Assembly: GCA_004295045.1 (NCBI GenBank)
Contig: SHND01000019.1
Coordinates: forward strand, 62,001-126,000
From: Chloroflexota bacterium
GTDB taxonomy: Bacteria; Chloroflexota; Anaerolineae; UBA4142; SHND01
Length of the DNA: 64,000 nucleotides
Direction of reading: 5' to 3'
Shown here one piece after another: positions 32,487-42,023 of the stretch (its first letter is position 1; each line of letters begins with the position of its first letter). The translations under genes were made by a program, and so were the position numbers. The notes under the pieces were generated by a model. The model did no database searches, was not told the DNA's origin, and saw nothing but the letters and a program-made list of their open reading frames with translations.

Positions 32487-34634
32487 ATGTTGAGCAACGA
32501 AAAAACAATTCCCACCACCTGCCCTTTTTGCGGCGTCGGCTGTCGGCTCGATTTGCATGTCCGTGGCAGTCAGATTTCGCATGTGACAACGCCGTACGAC
32601 GATATTACGAGCAAAGGCAATTTGTGCGTCAAAGGCAGATACGGTTGGGATTTTTTATATCATCCCGACCGCGTGCTCACGCCCCTTATTCGCAAAACGC
32701 CGCAAGCGCCCGGGCAGCGCACGCGCGCGAAACGCGATGATTGGCGCGAAGCGAGTTGGGACGAAGCGTTGGATTTGGTCACAACGCGCTTTGCGGGCGT
32801 GGTGCAGAAAAATGGTCCCAACGCGACGGCGGTATATTGCTGCGCCAAAGCCACCAACGAAGACAATTACGCGCTGCAAAAAATGTTTCGCGCGGTGATT
32901 GGCACAAACAACATTGATCACTGCACGCGTTTGTGCCACGCCAGTTCCGTTGTCGCGTTACAACTCGCGGTGGGTTCGTCAGCCATGTCGAACAGCGCGA
33001 GCGACATTTACGATTGCGATGTCGCCATCATCACGGGCTCCAATATGGCGGAATCGCATCCCATCATCGCCCTGCAATTCAAAGATGCGGCAATGCATCA
33101 CGGCACTAAATTGATTGTCGCCGATCCGCGCCGCGTCGAGATGGTGAACTTTGCTGCGTTGTGGTTACAGCAGCGTCCCGGCACCGACGTTCCGCTTTTT
33201 TCCGCGATGGCAAACGTGATCATTCAAGAAAAATTATTTAACGCCGAATTTATTCGCGACCGCACCGAAAATTTTGAGACGTTCGCGAAAGCGATGGTGG
33301 ACTTTACGCCCGAAATGGCGGAACGCCTCAGCGGCGTCCCTGCCGAAAAAATTGTGCAAGCCGCGCGCATGTACGCCACCGCGAAAAATGGCGCGATCTA
33401 TTGGGCGCTCGGCATTCCGGAGCATACGCATGGCACAGAGAACGCATTATCGCTCGTGCATCTCGCGTTGTTGACGGGACACATTGGGCGCAAAGGGACG
33501 GGGCTGAATCCGCTGCGCGGACAAAACAATGTGCAAGGCGCGTCGGATGCCGGCGCGATGCCGTGGCATTATCCCGGCTATCAAGAAACGGACGACCCAA
33601 AGGTGGTCGAGAAATTTCGCGCGAAATGGGGCAGCACGCCACCGGTGGGGCGCGGCCTCACCACCACCGAAATCGCGAACGGTTGGGGCACGGGCAAGAT
33701 CAAAGCGCAGTACATCATGGGCGAGAATCCGTTGATGAGCGAACCGAATTTGCGTCACGCCCATCACGCCATCGAAAATTTGGAGTTTCTCGTTTGCCAA
33801 GATTTGTTCATTAACGAATCGGGACGCTATGCCGACGTGATTTTGCCGAGCGCGAGTTTTGCGGAAAAAGATGGCACATACACCAACACCGACCGCCGCG
33901 TGCAGCGCGTGCAAAAAGCATTTGAACCATTGGGCAGCGCGCGCGCCGATTGGGAAATTGTGTGCGAGGTTGCAGTACGTTTGGAAGCGAAATTGGGACG
34001 CGCCCAAACCGCGTATTGGGGCTATGAGCATCCGGCGGAGATTTTGCGCGAGATGGGCGAACTCGTTCCAACGTATGCGGGCATCACATACGAGCGTCTG
34101 GCAAAAGCAAGATTGCAGTGGCCCTGTCGCGATGAGGAGCACCCCGGCACGCCGCATCTGTTTGAGGAAACGTTCCCGCGCGGACGCGGAAAATTCTTTC
34201 CGCTCGTCTATGAACCGAGCGCGGAAGAACCGGACGCGGAATATCCGTACGCGCTGACGACAGGACGCGTACTGTATCACTGGCACGGCGGCACATTGAC
34301 GCGGCACTCTAATTTGGATTTTGCCGCGCCCGAAGCGTTCGTCGAAATCAATCCCGCCGACGCGCCGCGCGTGCCGTGCGAGAATGGCTCACCCGTGCGC
34401 GTATCGTCACGACGGGGCAGTGTGGTGCTGCGCGCACATGTTACCGAAAAAGCCGCGCCGGGGGTAGTGTTTGTGCCATTCCATTACGCCGAAGCCGCCG
34501 CAAATACGTTGACGATAGATGCGCTCGATCCGCAAGCAAAAATTCCCGAATACAAAATTTGCGCGGTGAAAATCGAACCTGCGACAATGAGCGAATTGGA
34601 AGGGGCGATGCCGTTGGGTTTGCAGCACGCTTGA
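32487..34634 (+). CDS. fdhA: Formate dehydrogenase catalytic (alpha) subunit, molybdopterin, Cys type
   Basis: 715 residues with AAAGGA before the ATG. The N-terminal [4Fe-4S] site is Cys12, 15, 19 and 47. The metal ligand is Cys150 in CTRLCHASSV, where selenium enzymes have Sec, followed by the conserved His151. Later motifs include IIALQFKDAAMHHG, GLNPLRGQNNVQGASDAGAMP (bis-MGD contacts) and the C-terminal ADAPRVPCENGSPVRV domain. The enzyme oxidises formate to CO2 or the reverse. Its likely electron partners are the proteins at 26957 and 29197. Confidence 0.9.
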   Translation: MLSNEKTIPTTCPFCGVGCRLDLHVRGSQISHVTTPYDDITSKGNLCVKGRYGWDFLYHPDRVLTPLIRKTPQAPGQRTRAKRDDWREASWDEALDLVTTRFAGVVQKNGPNATAVYCCAKATNEDNYALQKMFRAVIGTNNIDHCTRLCHASSVVALQLAVGSSAMSNSASDIYDCDVAIITGSNMAESHPIIALQFKDAAMHHGTKLIVADPRRVEMVNFAALWLQQRPGTDVPLFSAMANVIIQEKLFNAEFIRDRTENFETFAKAMVDFTPEMAERLSGVPAEKIVQAARMYATAKNGAIYWALGIPEHTHGTENALSLVHLALLTGHIGRKGTGLNPLRGQNNVQGASDAGAMPWHYPGYQETDDPKVVEKFRAKWGSTPPVGRGLTTTEIANGWGTGKIKAQYIMGENPLMSEPNLRHAHHAIENLEFLVCQDLFINESGRYADVILPSASFAEKDGTYTNTDRRVQRVQKAFEPLGSARADWEIVCEVAVRLEAKLGRAQTAYWGYEHPAEILREMGELVPTYAGITYERLAKARLQWPCRDEEHPGTPHLFEETFPRGRGKFFPLVYEPSAEEPDAEYPYALTTGRVLYHWHGGTLTRHSNLDFAAPEAFVEINPADAPRVPCENGSPVRVSSRRGSVVLRAHVTEKAAPGVVFVPFHYAEAAANTLTIDALDPQAKIPEYKICAVKIEPATMSELEGAMPLGLQHA

Positions 34635-34664
34635 CGATGTACCAATATTTCGAAAGGACAGACC

Positions 34665-35360
34665 TTGGATCCGCATCTTCGCGAACGCGCCGAACGCAAC
34701 CTCGGTTCAATTGTCATCGCCATCGAATTTACACTGATCAGTGTGATGGTGGGCGTGATTCTTTTTCCGTTGATGGATCATGCCACGCCGATTCTGCGCG
34801 AACTCAAGTTCGAGTACATGCTCTACGCCGTCAGCGGTTTGGCTTTGATTTTGTATATTTGGACCGAAGTTATTTCACATTCACTTTCCTTTATTGGCTG
34901 GCCCTTTGATATTTTCCACAATTTGCTTTACATCATTTTTGCGATGGTGTTGGCGATTCAAATGCATTTTTTGCAAGATCCGTTGGGTTGGTTCGCGATG
35001 ACGTGCGTGAGCGCCATCGTCGCCGCCGCGATTAGTTATTATGATTTGAAATTGATTGGCGAACGAAAACAAGGCGCGACCGGCGCCGCGGCGGAATTGT
35101 ACGACAGCGCTTACAAGCGTCAGCAATCGCTAGTCCGACTCGTGCCGCTCACACTTGCCAACTCGTTCGTACAAGTCGGTCTCATTTTGCTTTTTCCCGT
35201 TTTTTTTCTGCAAGACGGCGGGCATCTCATTCTGGTCAGCATTCAAATTATCGCCTTTGCCTATCTTTTGCGCCGCACTATTCGCCATTTCAAAACACAC
35301 CGCGACTTGATTACCGCCAAAGCAATTCAAGAACTTGGACTGGAACAATCTGCCAAATGA
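34665..35360 (+). CDS. Integral membrane protein of unknown function
   Basis: 231 residues with about six membrane helices and a charged C-terminus. It starts at TTG 34665 with AAAGGACAG before it, 30 bases after fdhA. HFKTHRDLITAKAIQELGLEQ ends the protein. I do not recognise the family. As last gene before a terminator it is probably co-transcribed with fdhA; a membrane-anchor role is conceivable but no heme or quinone ligands are conserved visibly. Confidence 0.6.
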   Translation: MDPHLRERAERNLGSIVIAIEFTLISVMVGVILFPLMDHATPILRELKFEYMLYAVSGLALILYIWTEVISHSLSFIGWPFDIFHNLLYIIFAMVLAIQMHFLQDPLGWFAMTCVSAIVAAAISYYDLKLIGERKQGATGAAAELYDSAYKRQQSLVRLVPLTLANSFVQVGLILLFPVFFLQDGGHLILVSIQIIAFAYLLRRTIRHFKTHRDLITAKAIQELGLEQSAK

Positions 35361-35390
35361 CCGAGCCGCCTCAAGCGGCTCGGTTCTTTT
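35361..35390 (+). terminator. Terminator of the fdhA operon
   Basis: Perfect 9-bp stem CCGAGCCGC/GCGGCTCGG with a 5-base loop, followed by TTCTTTT. It starts directly after the membrane-protein stop. Confidence 0.85.
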
Positions 35391-35419
35391 GAACAATTGT
35401 CAAAATAGAATACACTCTG

Positions 35420-36142
35420 ATGGTGGCATCTCTCAAAGGACAAATTGCATTGGTGACGGGCGCATCGCGCGGCATCGGACGCGCAATCGCGTGGCGGCTC
35501 GCGCGCGCAGATTGCGACGTGATTTTGCTGGCTCGCTCCGCAAAAGAATTAACCGAGCTTGCGCTGGAAATCAAAACGGCGGGGCGCGAAGCAATGGCAA
35601 TTCCCACCGATTTGCGCGACGCGGAACAAATTGAACGCGCGGTCAAAAAAGCGCTCGGCTATTTTGGACGCATTGACCTTCTCGTAAATAACGCGGGGCT
35701 GTGGCATTACGCGCCTGTACAAGAAATGGACATTGCCGAATGGGATGAAATGTTTGACGTGAATGTGCGCGGTTCGTTTCTCACGACGAAATTTATTTTG
35801 CCATCCATGCTCGAGCGCAAACGTGGTCATATTGTCAACATCGTATCGGTTTCGGGTCTTATTGGTGAAGCGGAGGCCGCGGGCTACAACGCGACCAAAT
35901 GGGCGATGCGCGGCTTTTCATATTCGCTGCTAAAAGAAGTGCGCGAAAAAGGAATCCGCGTCACTGTCGTCAATCCGGGCGGCGTGAACAACGACCAAGC
36001 GCGCACGGCGCGCGCCGCGAAACTGATCCAAAATGAAGATGTCGCTGAACTCGTCTACCTGGCAGTGACCATGCCGCCGCGCGCCAATCTCACCGAAGCG
36101 ACAGTTTGGTCGGAATTGGACAACACGAGCTCGCTGCCCTGA
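35420..36142 (+). CDS. Short-chain dehydrogenase/reductase (FabG-like)
   Basis: 240 residues, classical SDR. Cofactor motif TGASRGIGRAIAWRLA near the N-terminus, NNAGLWH, and catalytic Ser in SVSGLIGEAEAAGYNATKWAM with Tyr-x-x-x-Lys (YNATK). An NAD(P)-dependent oxidoreductase, perhaps a 3-oxoacyl-ACP reductase; substrate unknown. A -10 box TAGAAT (35406-35411) lies 8 bases before the ATG, so the message may be leaderless. Confidence 0.88.
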   Translation: MVASLKGQIALVTGASRGIGRAIAWRLARADCDVILLARSAKELTELALEIKTAGREAMAIPTDLRDAEQIERAVKKALGYFGRIDLLVNNAGLWHYAPVQEMDIAEWDEMFDVNVRGSFLTTKFILPSMLERKRGHIVNIVSVSGLIGEAEAAGYNATKWAMRGFSYSLLKEVREKGIRVTVVNPGGVNNDQARTARAAKLIQNEDVAELVYLAVTMPPRANLTEATVWSELDNTSSLP

Positions 36143-36172
36143 CGCGGCATAACGAATTCAGACGAAACCGGA

Positions 36173-36715
36173 ATGGAAAATTACTCAATCGAATCCCCGC
36201 CCGAACCGAATGCACGGCAGCAGCGCATCACGCGTATCCTCTTGTTCATCTGGCTGGTGCTTGGGATTATTGTTGCGGCACTGTTGTGTTATATCGCCTC
36301 GGCGGCGTTTCGCCCGGTCCCGCCTACACCGCATCTCGTCGGCGAAGTGACGGAATATCCGCCGAACTCGGTGAACCTCGAATTTATCAATGCAGACTTT
36401 TTTGACGAGACCGCGAACAAAGAATTCGAGACCCTGCCCCTCCAAGTAGCCCGCGATGCGAATGGTAACTTTACCGTATTTTTCGCGCGCAGTACGAACC
36501 CGTCGGAAGCGATTTTGATCCCGGGACAGTGCATTGTGGAATGGGACGCATCGCTCGAAAAGTTTTTAGAGTTGTGCGGCGGTTCGCAATGGCAGCGCGA
36601 TGGGACGTATGCCTCCGGTCCCGCGCCGCGCAACCTGGACCGTTTTCCGGCGCACGTTGAGAATGGCAATCTGTACATTGATTTGAAATTGGAACGCGGC
36701 GCGGCGCGCCCATAA
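36173..36715 (+). CDS. Membrane-anchored Rieske-like protein lacking the cluster ligands
   Basis: 180 residues: one membrane helix (23-45), then a domain whose C-terminal part follows a Rieske fold (QCIVEWDASLEKFLELCGGSQW, then GTYASGPAPRNLDRFPAHVENGNLYIDL, starting near 119). In a true Rieske protein the two boxes read CxH and CxxH; here they read CIV (Cys120) and CGGS (Cys135), so both His are missing and no [2Fe-2S] cluster can form in the usual way. The two Cys could form a disulfide. The C-terminal GPAPR motif is intact, which argues for the family assignment. Confidence 0.6.
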   Translation: MENYSIESPPEPNARQQRITRILLFIWLVLGIIVAALLCYIASAAFRPVPPTPHLVGEVTEYPPNSVNLEFINADFFDETANKEFETLPLQVARDANGNFTVFFARSTNPSEAILIPGQCIVEWDASLEKFLELCGGSQWQRDGTYASGPAPRNLDRFPAHVENGNLYIDLKLERGAARP

Positions 36716-36752
36716 AGATTGCAAATTGCAACTCTACACCCAACGCACAAAT

Positions 36753-36793
36753 AAAGCGGAAATCCGTTCAGCATCGGAACGGGTCTCCGCTTT
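36753..36793 (+). terminator. Terminator after the Rieske-like gene
   Basis: AAAGCGGA (36753-36760) pairs with TCCGCTTT (36785-36792), with CCGTTC/GAACGG extending inside, and is followed by T-rich sequence. Confidence 0.75.
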
Positions 36794-36822
36794 TCAATTT
36801 CCTTTGTGCTATAATTTTGCGC

Positions 36823-37437
36823 ATGATCGCCGCAGCGCAGTCGCTCGCTTTGAAAGAGTTGGCGGAAAAATATTCGCTCACTTTGGCTCAAGTGGTCGGT
36901 CTCGGCGCAGGTTTGTATTTCGAATATTTTCGCCGTCCCGCCGCTTCGCCAACTCACTTTATCACCGGACTGGACCGCAGTTTGGAAAATGCGCTTGCGT
37001 GCCGCCGGCGCGCTTTAGAAAGCGATTACGTGAAAACGATCCACAGCGCGCTGTGCGAAAATGCGCGCAAGTTCAATCTCGACCGCGCGCCGACCATCGC
37101 CCTGATGGGGATGGAGCTGTTAGCCGAAGAGCTGCCCCAGTTTGAGAGGATCGAGGATTGGCGCACATGCGTCTCGGACATGGCAAATACAATTCTCGAA
37201 ACGCGCGCCCTGTATCGTTTCACGTATGTGGATTTTTTAAGAGAGAGCGCGCCACATTTCGCTTCCGCGCAATCGCTGGCGGAGCAATTGCGTGACATTG
37301 CCAACGAATGGAATTCGTTCGCGCAACAGCTGAATCAGGCAGAGCGTGACCCGTCACAATTGGAACGCGCCAGTCGAATGTTACGCCGCCTCGCCTTTCG
37401 TGAGGAACATTTTTGGGGAAAGGTGCTGGATTTATGA
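36823..37437 (+). CDS. Hypothetical soluble helical protein
   Basis: 204 residues from ATG 36823. A perfect TATAAT lies at 36810-36815, seven bases before the ATG, which points to a leaderless message and fixes this start. The protein is mostly amphipathic helix, with Cys at several sites (LENALACRRRALESDY, SALCENARKF) and no membrane segment. I do not recognise the family. Its stop codon is inside the first word of the hairpin element that follows. Confidence 0.6.
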   Translation: MIAAAQSLALKELAEKYSLTLAQVVGLGAGLYFEYFRRPAASPTHFITGLDRSLENALACRRRALESDYVKTIHSALCENARKFNLDRAPTIALMGMELLAEELPQFERIEDWRTCVSDMANTILETRALYRFTYVDFLRESAPHFASAQSLAEQLRDIANEWNSFAQQLNQAERDPSQLERASRMLRRLAFREEHFWGKVLDL

Positions 37438-37527
37438 TTTGTGATTAAGAATTTGTGATTCCCAATGCGCGCATGCGCCAATGGAGCACTTATTCAAAAT
37501 CAAAAATCAAAATTCAAAAATTTCTCG
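37434..37527 (+). repeat. Imperfect hairpin element (word: ATTTATGATTTGTGATT)
   Basis: Left arm with three (A)TTTRTGATT words, GC-rich loop, right arm with CAAAATCAAAAATCAAAATTC. It starts at the stop codon of the preceding gene and ends at the ATG of the AI-2E transporter gene. Confidence 0.75.
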
Positions 37528-38778
37528 ATGCCGCGCTCCACCTGGCTCAACATCCTCATCATCCTCCTCGTCATTATCGCCGCGTCGTATGTGGCGCAAT
37601 TGGTGTTGGGTTTCGTCAGCGGTTTCGCCGACATTATTTTGCTTTTGCTGTTGTCGTGGCTGGTCGCGTATGCCTTGAGTCCGCTCGTTGAAATGCTAAA
37701 CGACCGCGCCATCTTTGCGCCCCTTGCACGCGCGCTGGGCATCGCTGAGCGCAAAGGGCTTGGGCAAAAGCTCGCAAATTTTCGAATCTCACGTCCGCTC
37801 GCAGTGGCATTGGTTTATTTGGGACTCTTGATTCTTGTAATCCTCGTAATTGCATCGCTCATTCCCGCCATTCTTACCCAAGTCAACACAATCGTTCCGC
37901 AATTGAGCAATATTGACGTTCTCGAGTTTACTCTGACGAGCATGTTTCAAGGTGTGCTCCAGCGTTTGAACATCGCCTACAACATTCAAAATCTCATTGA
38001 CACGGTGTTCAGCAGTCTGCAATCGCTCGCGACGCCCCTCTTACAAAATACCGTTGCGATCTTTACAAGCGTCTTGTCGTTGTTTGGCAACGCGCTGCTC
38101 GTCCTCCTCTTTTCCTTTTTCTTTGCGCTCGATGGACCCCGCTTCAATACGATGCTGTTTGAAATTGTCCCGGAACGTCTGCATCAAGAGACGCGCATGT
38201 TTCTCATCACCACCGACCGCGCGTTCGGCGGATTCTTGCGCTCACAGATTTTGCAAGCCGCCGTGATTGGCATTGGGACTTTTTTCATCATGTCCATCTT
38301 TGGCATCCAAGCCGCGCTCGTTTCAGGATTCTTTGCCGGTTTGTTCATGCTCATTCCGCTGCTCGGTCCGTTCTTGTCGCTCCTGCCGCCGCTCCTCGCC
38401 ACCTTGTTGACGGATCCGAGTAAAGTCTTGTTTGTGATGATTCCCATCATCCTATTGCAATTCGTCCTCCTCAACATGATCATGCCGCGCGTGATGGGCA
38501 GCGTGCTTGGGTTACATCCGTTGGTTGTCATCGTCTCTCTCTTGGTCGGCATCAAGGTGGCTGGATTTTGGGGCGCGTTCTTTGCCATGCCATTGGCTGG
38601 GATTATTTCTGCGTTCGGCGCATTCTTGATTCGTCGGCGGCAGCGACTCACCGAATTAACACATGCCATCGTCCAGGACGATGTATCTCCTAACTCCTCA
38701 CTCGACGCAGGCACAATTGTCGAACAGGCGCTCGAGTCAAGCACGGCCGCGTCGCAAAATAAAGAGAGCCGCATTTAA
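37528..38778 (+). CDS. AI-2E family transporter
   Basis: 416 residues from ATG 37528. Seven or so membrane helices in the AI-2E/TqsA-like layout: two N-terminal helices, a long soluble segment, then GPFLSLLPPLLATLL and VMGSVLGLHPLVVIVSLLVGIKVAGFWGAFFAMPLAGII, the family's best conserved part. Members export autoinducer-2 or act as Na+(Li+)/H+ antiporters; which applies is not known here. Confidence 0.88.
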   Translation: MPRSTWLNILIILLVIIAASYVAQLVLGFVSGFADIILLLLLSWLVAYALSPLVEMLNDRAIFAPLARALGIAERKGLGQKLANFRISRPLAVALVYLGLLILVILVIASLIPAILTQVNTIVPQLSNIDVLEFTLTSMFQGVLQRLNIAYNIQNLIDTVFSSLQSLATPLLQNTVAIFTSVLSLFGNALLVLLFSFFFALDGPRFNTMLFEIVPERLHQETRMFLITTDRAFGGFLRSQILQAAVIGIGTFFIMSIFGIQAALVSGFFAGLFMLIPLLGPFLSLLPPLLATLLTDPSKVLFVMIPIILLQFVLLNMIMPRVMGSVLGLHPLVVIVSLLVGIKVAGFWGAFFAMPLAGIISAFGAFLIRRRQRLTELTHAIVQDDVSPNSSLDAGTIVEQALESSTAASQNKESRI

Positions 38779-38794
38779 CGCGGCTCTTTTTATT
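38763..38794. terminator. Shared terminator of converging genes
   Basis: AGAGCCGC (38765-38772) pairs with GCGGCTCT (38780-38787), followed by TTTTTATT on the plus strand. The stem includes the AI-2E stop codon, and on the minus strand it lies at the end of the HD-GYP gene. Confidence 0.75.
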
Positions 38795-41700
38795 GCACTC
38801 GATTTTCAGCACGAAACAATTCGAGGAACGCATCCACCACACGGGGATCGAACTGTGTTCCTCTACAACGCTCGATTTCCTCAAGCGCCGCCGCGTGTGT
38901 CAGCGCGCGGCGATAGGGCCGCGTCGAAGTCATGGCGTCATACGTATCCGCGATTGCAAAAATGCGCGCGGCAAGCGGGATTTCTTCACCGCGCAAGCCG
39001 GAGGGATATCCCGAACCGTCCCACATCTCTTGATGATGCAGCACCACCGGCAACGCGTCATGCAAAAAGGGAATATCTTTGAGCATGTTGTAACCAAGTT
39101 TGGGATGTTGATCCATCAGCTTGCGTTCTTGCGGCGTCAATGGACCTGCTTTGAGCAAAATGTTATCCGAAATACCAATCTTGCCCACATCATGCAAAAG
39201 CGAACCACGTTCCAGATTCGTCAATTCTTCAGGCGACAAGTCCAGCTGGCGCCCAACTGCGAGCGCCCACTTGGTGACACGTTGAGAATGTCCTTCGGTT
39301 TCGCGGTCGCGCGCATCCAATGCCGCAGACAAGGCAAGCAAGGTCGCCTGATACGATTCTTCCAAATCCCCTAATGCGGCAGCCAGCGACGCTGCCTGAT
39401 CGAGCGTTTGCTCATGCAATCGCGAACGCTGCAACGCCTGCGCCGAAAGGTTTGCAATGGTTGTCGCCAGCCGCACTTTGGCTGCGCTCGGCGCGATGCG
39501 TTCTGCAAATCCCACGAGGAGCGTACCGAGGACGCCTGACGGAGTGCTGAGCGGGGCAACAATCGCGCCGTGAATTTGCTCGAACATTTGGGGCGAACGA
39601 ACACGCGCATCTTGCATCACATCTTCAACGGCAAACGATTCTCCCGAAGCGTGGGCTTGCCACGACAAGCCGCCCTCACTGCGCGGCAAGATGGAGCCCA
39701 AGTGTTTCATGTGATGCACCGCCGAGACAATTAGATTTGCTCCGTCCGGGCTCAACAATTGCAACGACCCGCCGCTGCCTTCCAAAACACGCACGGCATC
39801 TTGTACGATGATTTCCAACATCCGCATTTCATTTGTGGCGGTGCGCAATTTGTTGGAAAACTCAAACATCGCGCTAATTTCCGCGAGCCGTTTGCCGGTT
39901 TCATCCAACAGGCGCGCGCGTTCAATCGCCGCTGCAATCTGTCCCCCCAGTGTGGTAAGCAAACGCTGATCGTTTGCATCAAAGGCGTTCGGTTCGGGAT
40001 GAGCCACCGCGATGACGCCGATCACACGTTCGCCAATCGTCATCGGCGCGCCCAAACACGCGCGTGCATGCACAGTGTTTGCATTAAAGCGCGCGTCGCG
40101 CGCAAGGTCTTGAATCAGCTGGGGCTGGCGGTTGCGAATGACCCAGTTGGCGATTGCTTTGCCCCAATCAAAATCGGTTTCGTGCGCAGTCGGACGGAGC
40201 GCCGCGCGCAATTCCACATCCTTGTCTTGCATAAAGTACACTTGCACATCTTGGCTGTCGAGCAGCACACCCACTTCGGCGGTGATGCTTCGCAAGACCA
40301 GTTCCAAAGACACTTCAGAATTCGCGGCAACAATGACATCGTTCAGCAAGATCAATTCGTCGAGCCGCCGCGCGGCTTGTTGAGAATGGCGCGCTTTTTC
40401 CAATGCCATCGCAGTCTGCGTCGCCACAAGATACAAAAAGTGTGACTGCTCTTCGGAAAATTGGCGCGGCGCGCGGCTGTAGACTCCCAGCAAACCAATC
40501 GTCCGCGTCTCGGCAAGCATCGGCGCGCACACTCCCGCAAGAACTTGATGACGCATCAAATAGTCCGAGGGCTGAAAGCGCGCTTCATTTGTAAAGTTTT
40601 CGACGATGACAGGCAGCTGGGCGCGCAAGACATACCCGGCGTGCAAATGGGGATCATCCACGGTGCGCGTCCGCCCGACCACGCCGCGCCGCCAGCCGCG
40701 CCCATTTACCAAACTAAACAAACCATCGCCATCCGGCAATAACACTTCATAGTAATCCGCGGGCAATAAAGTTGCGAGCGCGTCGAGCGTGCGCTCCAAC
40801 ACTTCGTCCGGACTAACCGCGGAAAGAAAGCGTTGTGCCAAATCACGCAGCGCGCTCTGTTCCTGAAAACGGCGCTGTGATTCGGCAAAGAGCCGCGCGT
40901 TCTCAATCGCTTGTGCGGCTTGATCGGCAAGCCCTTGCGCAAATTCGCGGTCCGCGATTTCGATTTTGCCTTCGGGTCGCGCGAGAATCACCAAACCAAT
41001 CCCGCGTCCCTTGACGCGGAGCGGCAAGAAGACCGCCGCGCGCGCCGGGATTGTCTCCGCCAGCGCGCGCGCGCGTTCGCTGATTGCGGCGTGCTGGATA
41101 TCTTCAATCAGCAAAAGGCGTCCTTGCTCAAGCGCCATTTGCACGTCGGGATGATACGTCAAGCGGGTGACGCGAAACGATTCAAGCAATTCATTCGCCA
41201 GTCCAAAATGCGCAACCAGCCGGATGATCTGTTGCTGCTCCAAAAGATAAAAGAGTCCGAACGTCGTATTTGTCGTATTCAAAAAGACCGAAAGAAAACG
41301 ACGCGCCAGTTGTTCCACTTCGACCCATTCATTCACCGTCGAGGCGACAGCGCTGAATGCAGCTAACTGATCCGTCCGCCGCCGCGCCTCATCCACCGCG
41401 CGTTCGCGTTCTACGACCAACGAGAGCTGCTGTGCGAGCGCAGTCACGATTTCCTGATCTGACGCTGTCAATAATTCATCCGGACGATGTGACTCGACGA
41501 TCAGAACTGCTTGTACACCAACCTGCGACAGCAATGGCACGGCAATGATGGACTGGGCTTTAGCGGGCAAACTTTTCAAGTCCAACGCAGTTGAAGCGCT
41601 GTCCTTTGCGTCGGCAACCTGAAGGTGAACCAGAGTTTGCGCTTGCGCCACTGCGCGCGCGATCTTGAACAGATAATCTAATTCGGCTGGATTTGCAACA

Positions 41701-41969
41701 GCATCGCGTTTGGGAAAAACATGCGCGAAGGGTTCCTCGAATGGGGACATGACAACAAGAGACATTTGGTCCGCCGGGCATATTTCTGCCAACAATTCAT
41801 ACGCCTGCGCGACCGTCTCTTCCAAGGCGAACGAAGCAGTCGTCAAATGGATCAGGCGCTCCAAAAACTGCGCCTGTCGTTCGCCGCGCGTTAGGCGACC
41901 CGTAAAGCGCGAGCGCGACTGCGCATCTTTATCCCTGTGCGCTTCGGAAAACCAAGTCCGCGTGTCCAT
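38790..41969 (-). CDS. Multi-GAF HD-GYP domain protein (cyclic-di-GMP phosphodiesterase)
   Basis: 1059 residues, no membrane helix. From about residue 40 to 860 it carries a series of about five GAF-type sensor domains (e.g. ESHRPDELLTASDQEIVTALAQQ, AVAHPEPNAFDANDQRLLTTL). The last 190 residues are an HD-GYP domain: HSQRVTKWALAVG, LLHDVGKIGI (HD pair, near 923), HHQEMWDGSGYPSGL (the GYP motif) and IFAIADTYDAMTS. HD-GYP enzymes cleave cyclic di-GMP; the GAF domains would gate it by ligands or redox state. It is monocistronic. Confidence 0.93.
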   Translation of the reverse strand: MDTRTWFSEAHRDKDAQSRSRFTGRLTRGERQAQFLERLIHLTTASFALEETVAQAYELLAEICPADQMSLVVMSPFEEPFAHVFPKRDAVANPAELDYLFKIARAVAQAQTLVHLQVADAKDSASTALDLKSLPAKAQSIIAVPLLSQVGVQAVLIVESHRPDELLTASDQEIVTALAQQLSLVVERERAVDEARRRTDQLAAFSAVASTVNEWVEVEQLARRFLSVFLNTTNTTFGLFYLLEQQQIIRLVAHFGLANELLESFRVTRLTYHPDVQMALEQGRLLLIEDIQHAAISERARALAETIPARAAVFLPLRVKGRGIGLVILARPEGKIEIADREFAQGLADQAAQAIENARLFAESQRRFQEQSALRDLAQRFLSAVSPDEVLERTLDALATLLPADYYEVLLPDGDGLFSLVNGRGWRRGVVGRTRTVDDPHLHAGYVLRAQLPVIVENFTNEARFQPSDYLMRHQVLAGVCAPMLAETRTIGLLGVYSRAPRQFSEEQSHFLYLVATQTAMALEKARHSQQAARRLDELILLNDVIVAANSEVSLELVLRSITAEVGVLLDSQDVQVYFMQDKDVELRAALRPTAHETDFDWGKAIANWVIRNRQPQLIQDLARDARFNANTVHARACLGAPMTIGERVIGVIAVAHPEPNAFDANDQRLLTTLGGQIAAAIERARLLDETGKRLAEISAMFEFSNKLRTATNEMRMLEIIVQDAVRVLEGSGGSLQLLSPDGANLIVSAVHHMKHLGSILPRSEGGLSWQAHASGESFAVEDVMQDARVRSPQMFEQIHGAIVAPLSTPSGVLGTLLVGFAERIAPSAAKVRLATTIANLSAQALQRSRLHEQTLDQAASLAAALGDLEESYQATLLALSAALDARDRETEGHSQRVTKWALAVGRQLDLSPEELTNLERGSLLHDVGKIGISDNILLKAGPLTPQERKLMDQHPKLGYNMLKDIPFLHDALPVVLHHQEMWDGSGYPSGLRGEEIPLAARIFAIADTYDAMTSTRPYRRALTHAAALEEIERCRGTQFDPRVVDAFLELFRAENRVQ

Positions 41970-42023
41970 AAACTAGACTTTACTCAAAAACTCATTTTTG
42001 CGAAATTCTGCGGCAGCGACGCA

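Noticed and set aside
32929..32944. Selenocysteine in formate dehydrogenase
   Set aside because: The active-site codon is a Cys codon (TGC in CTRLCH), not TGA; no frame break.
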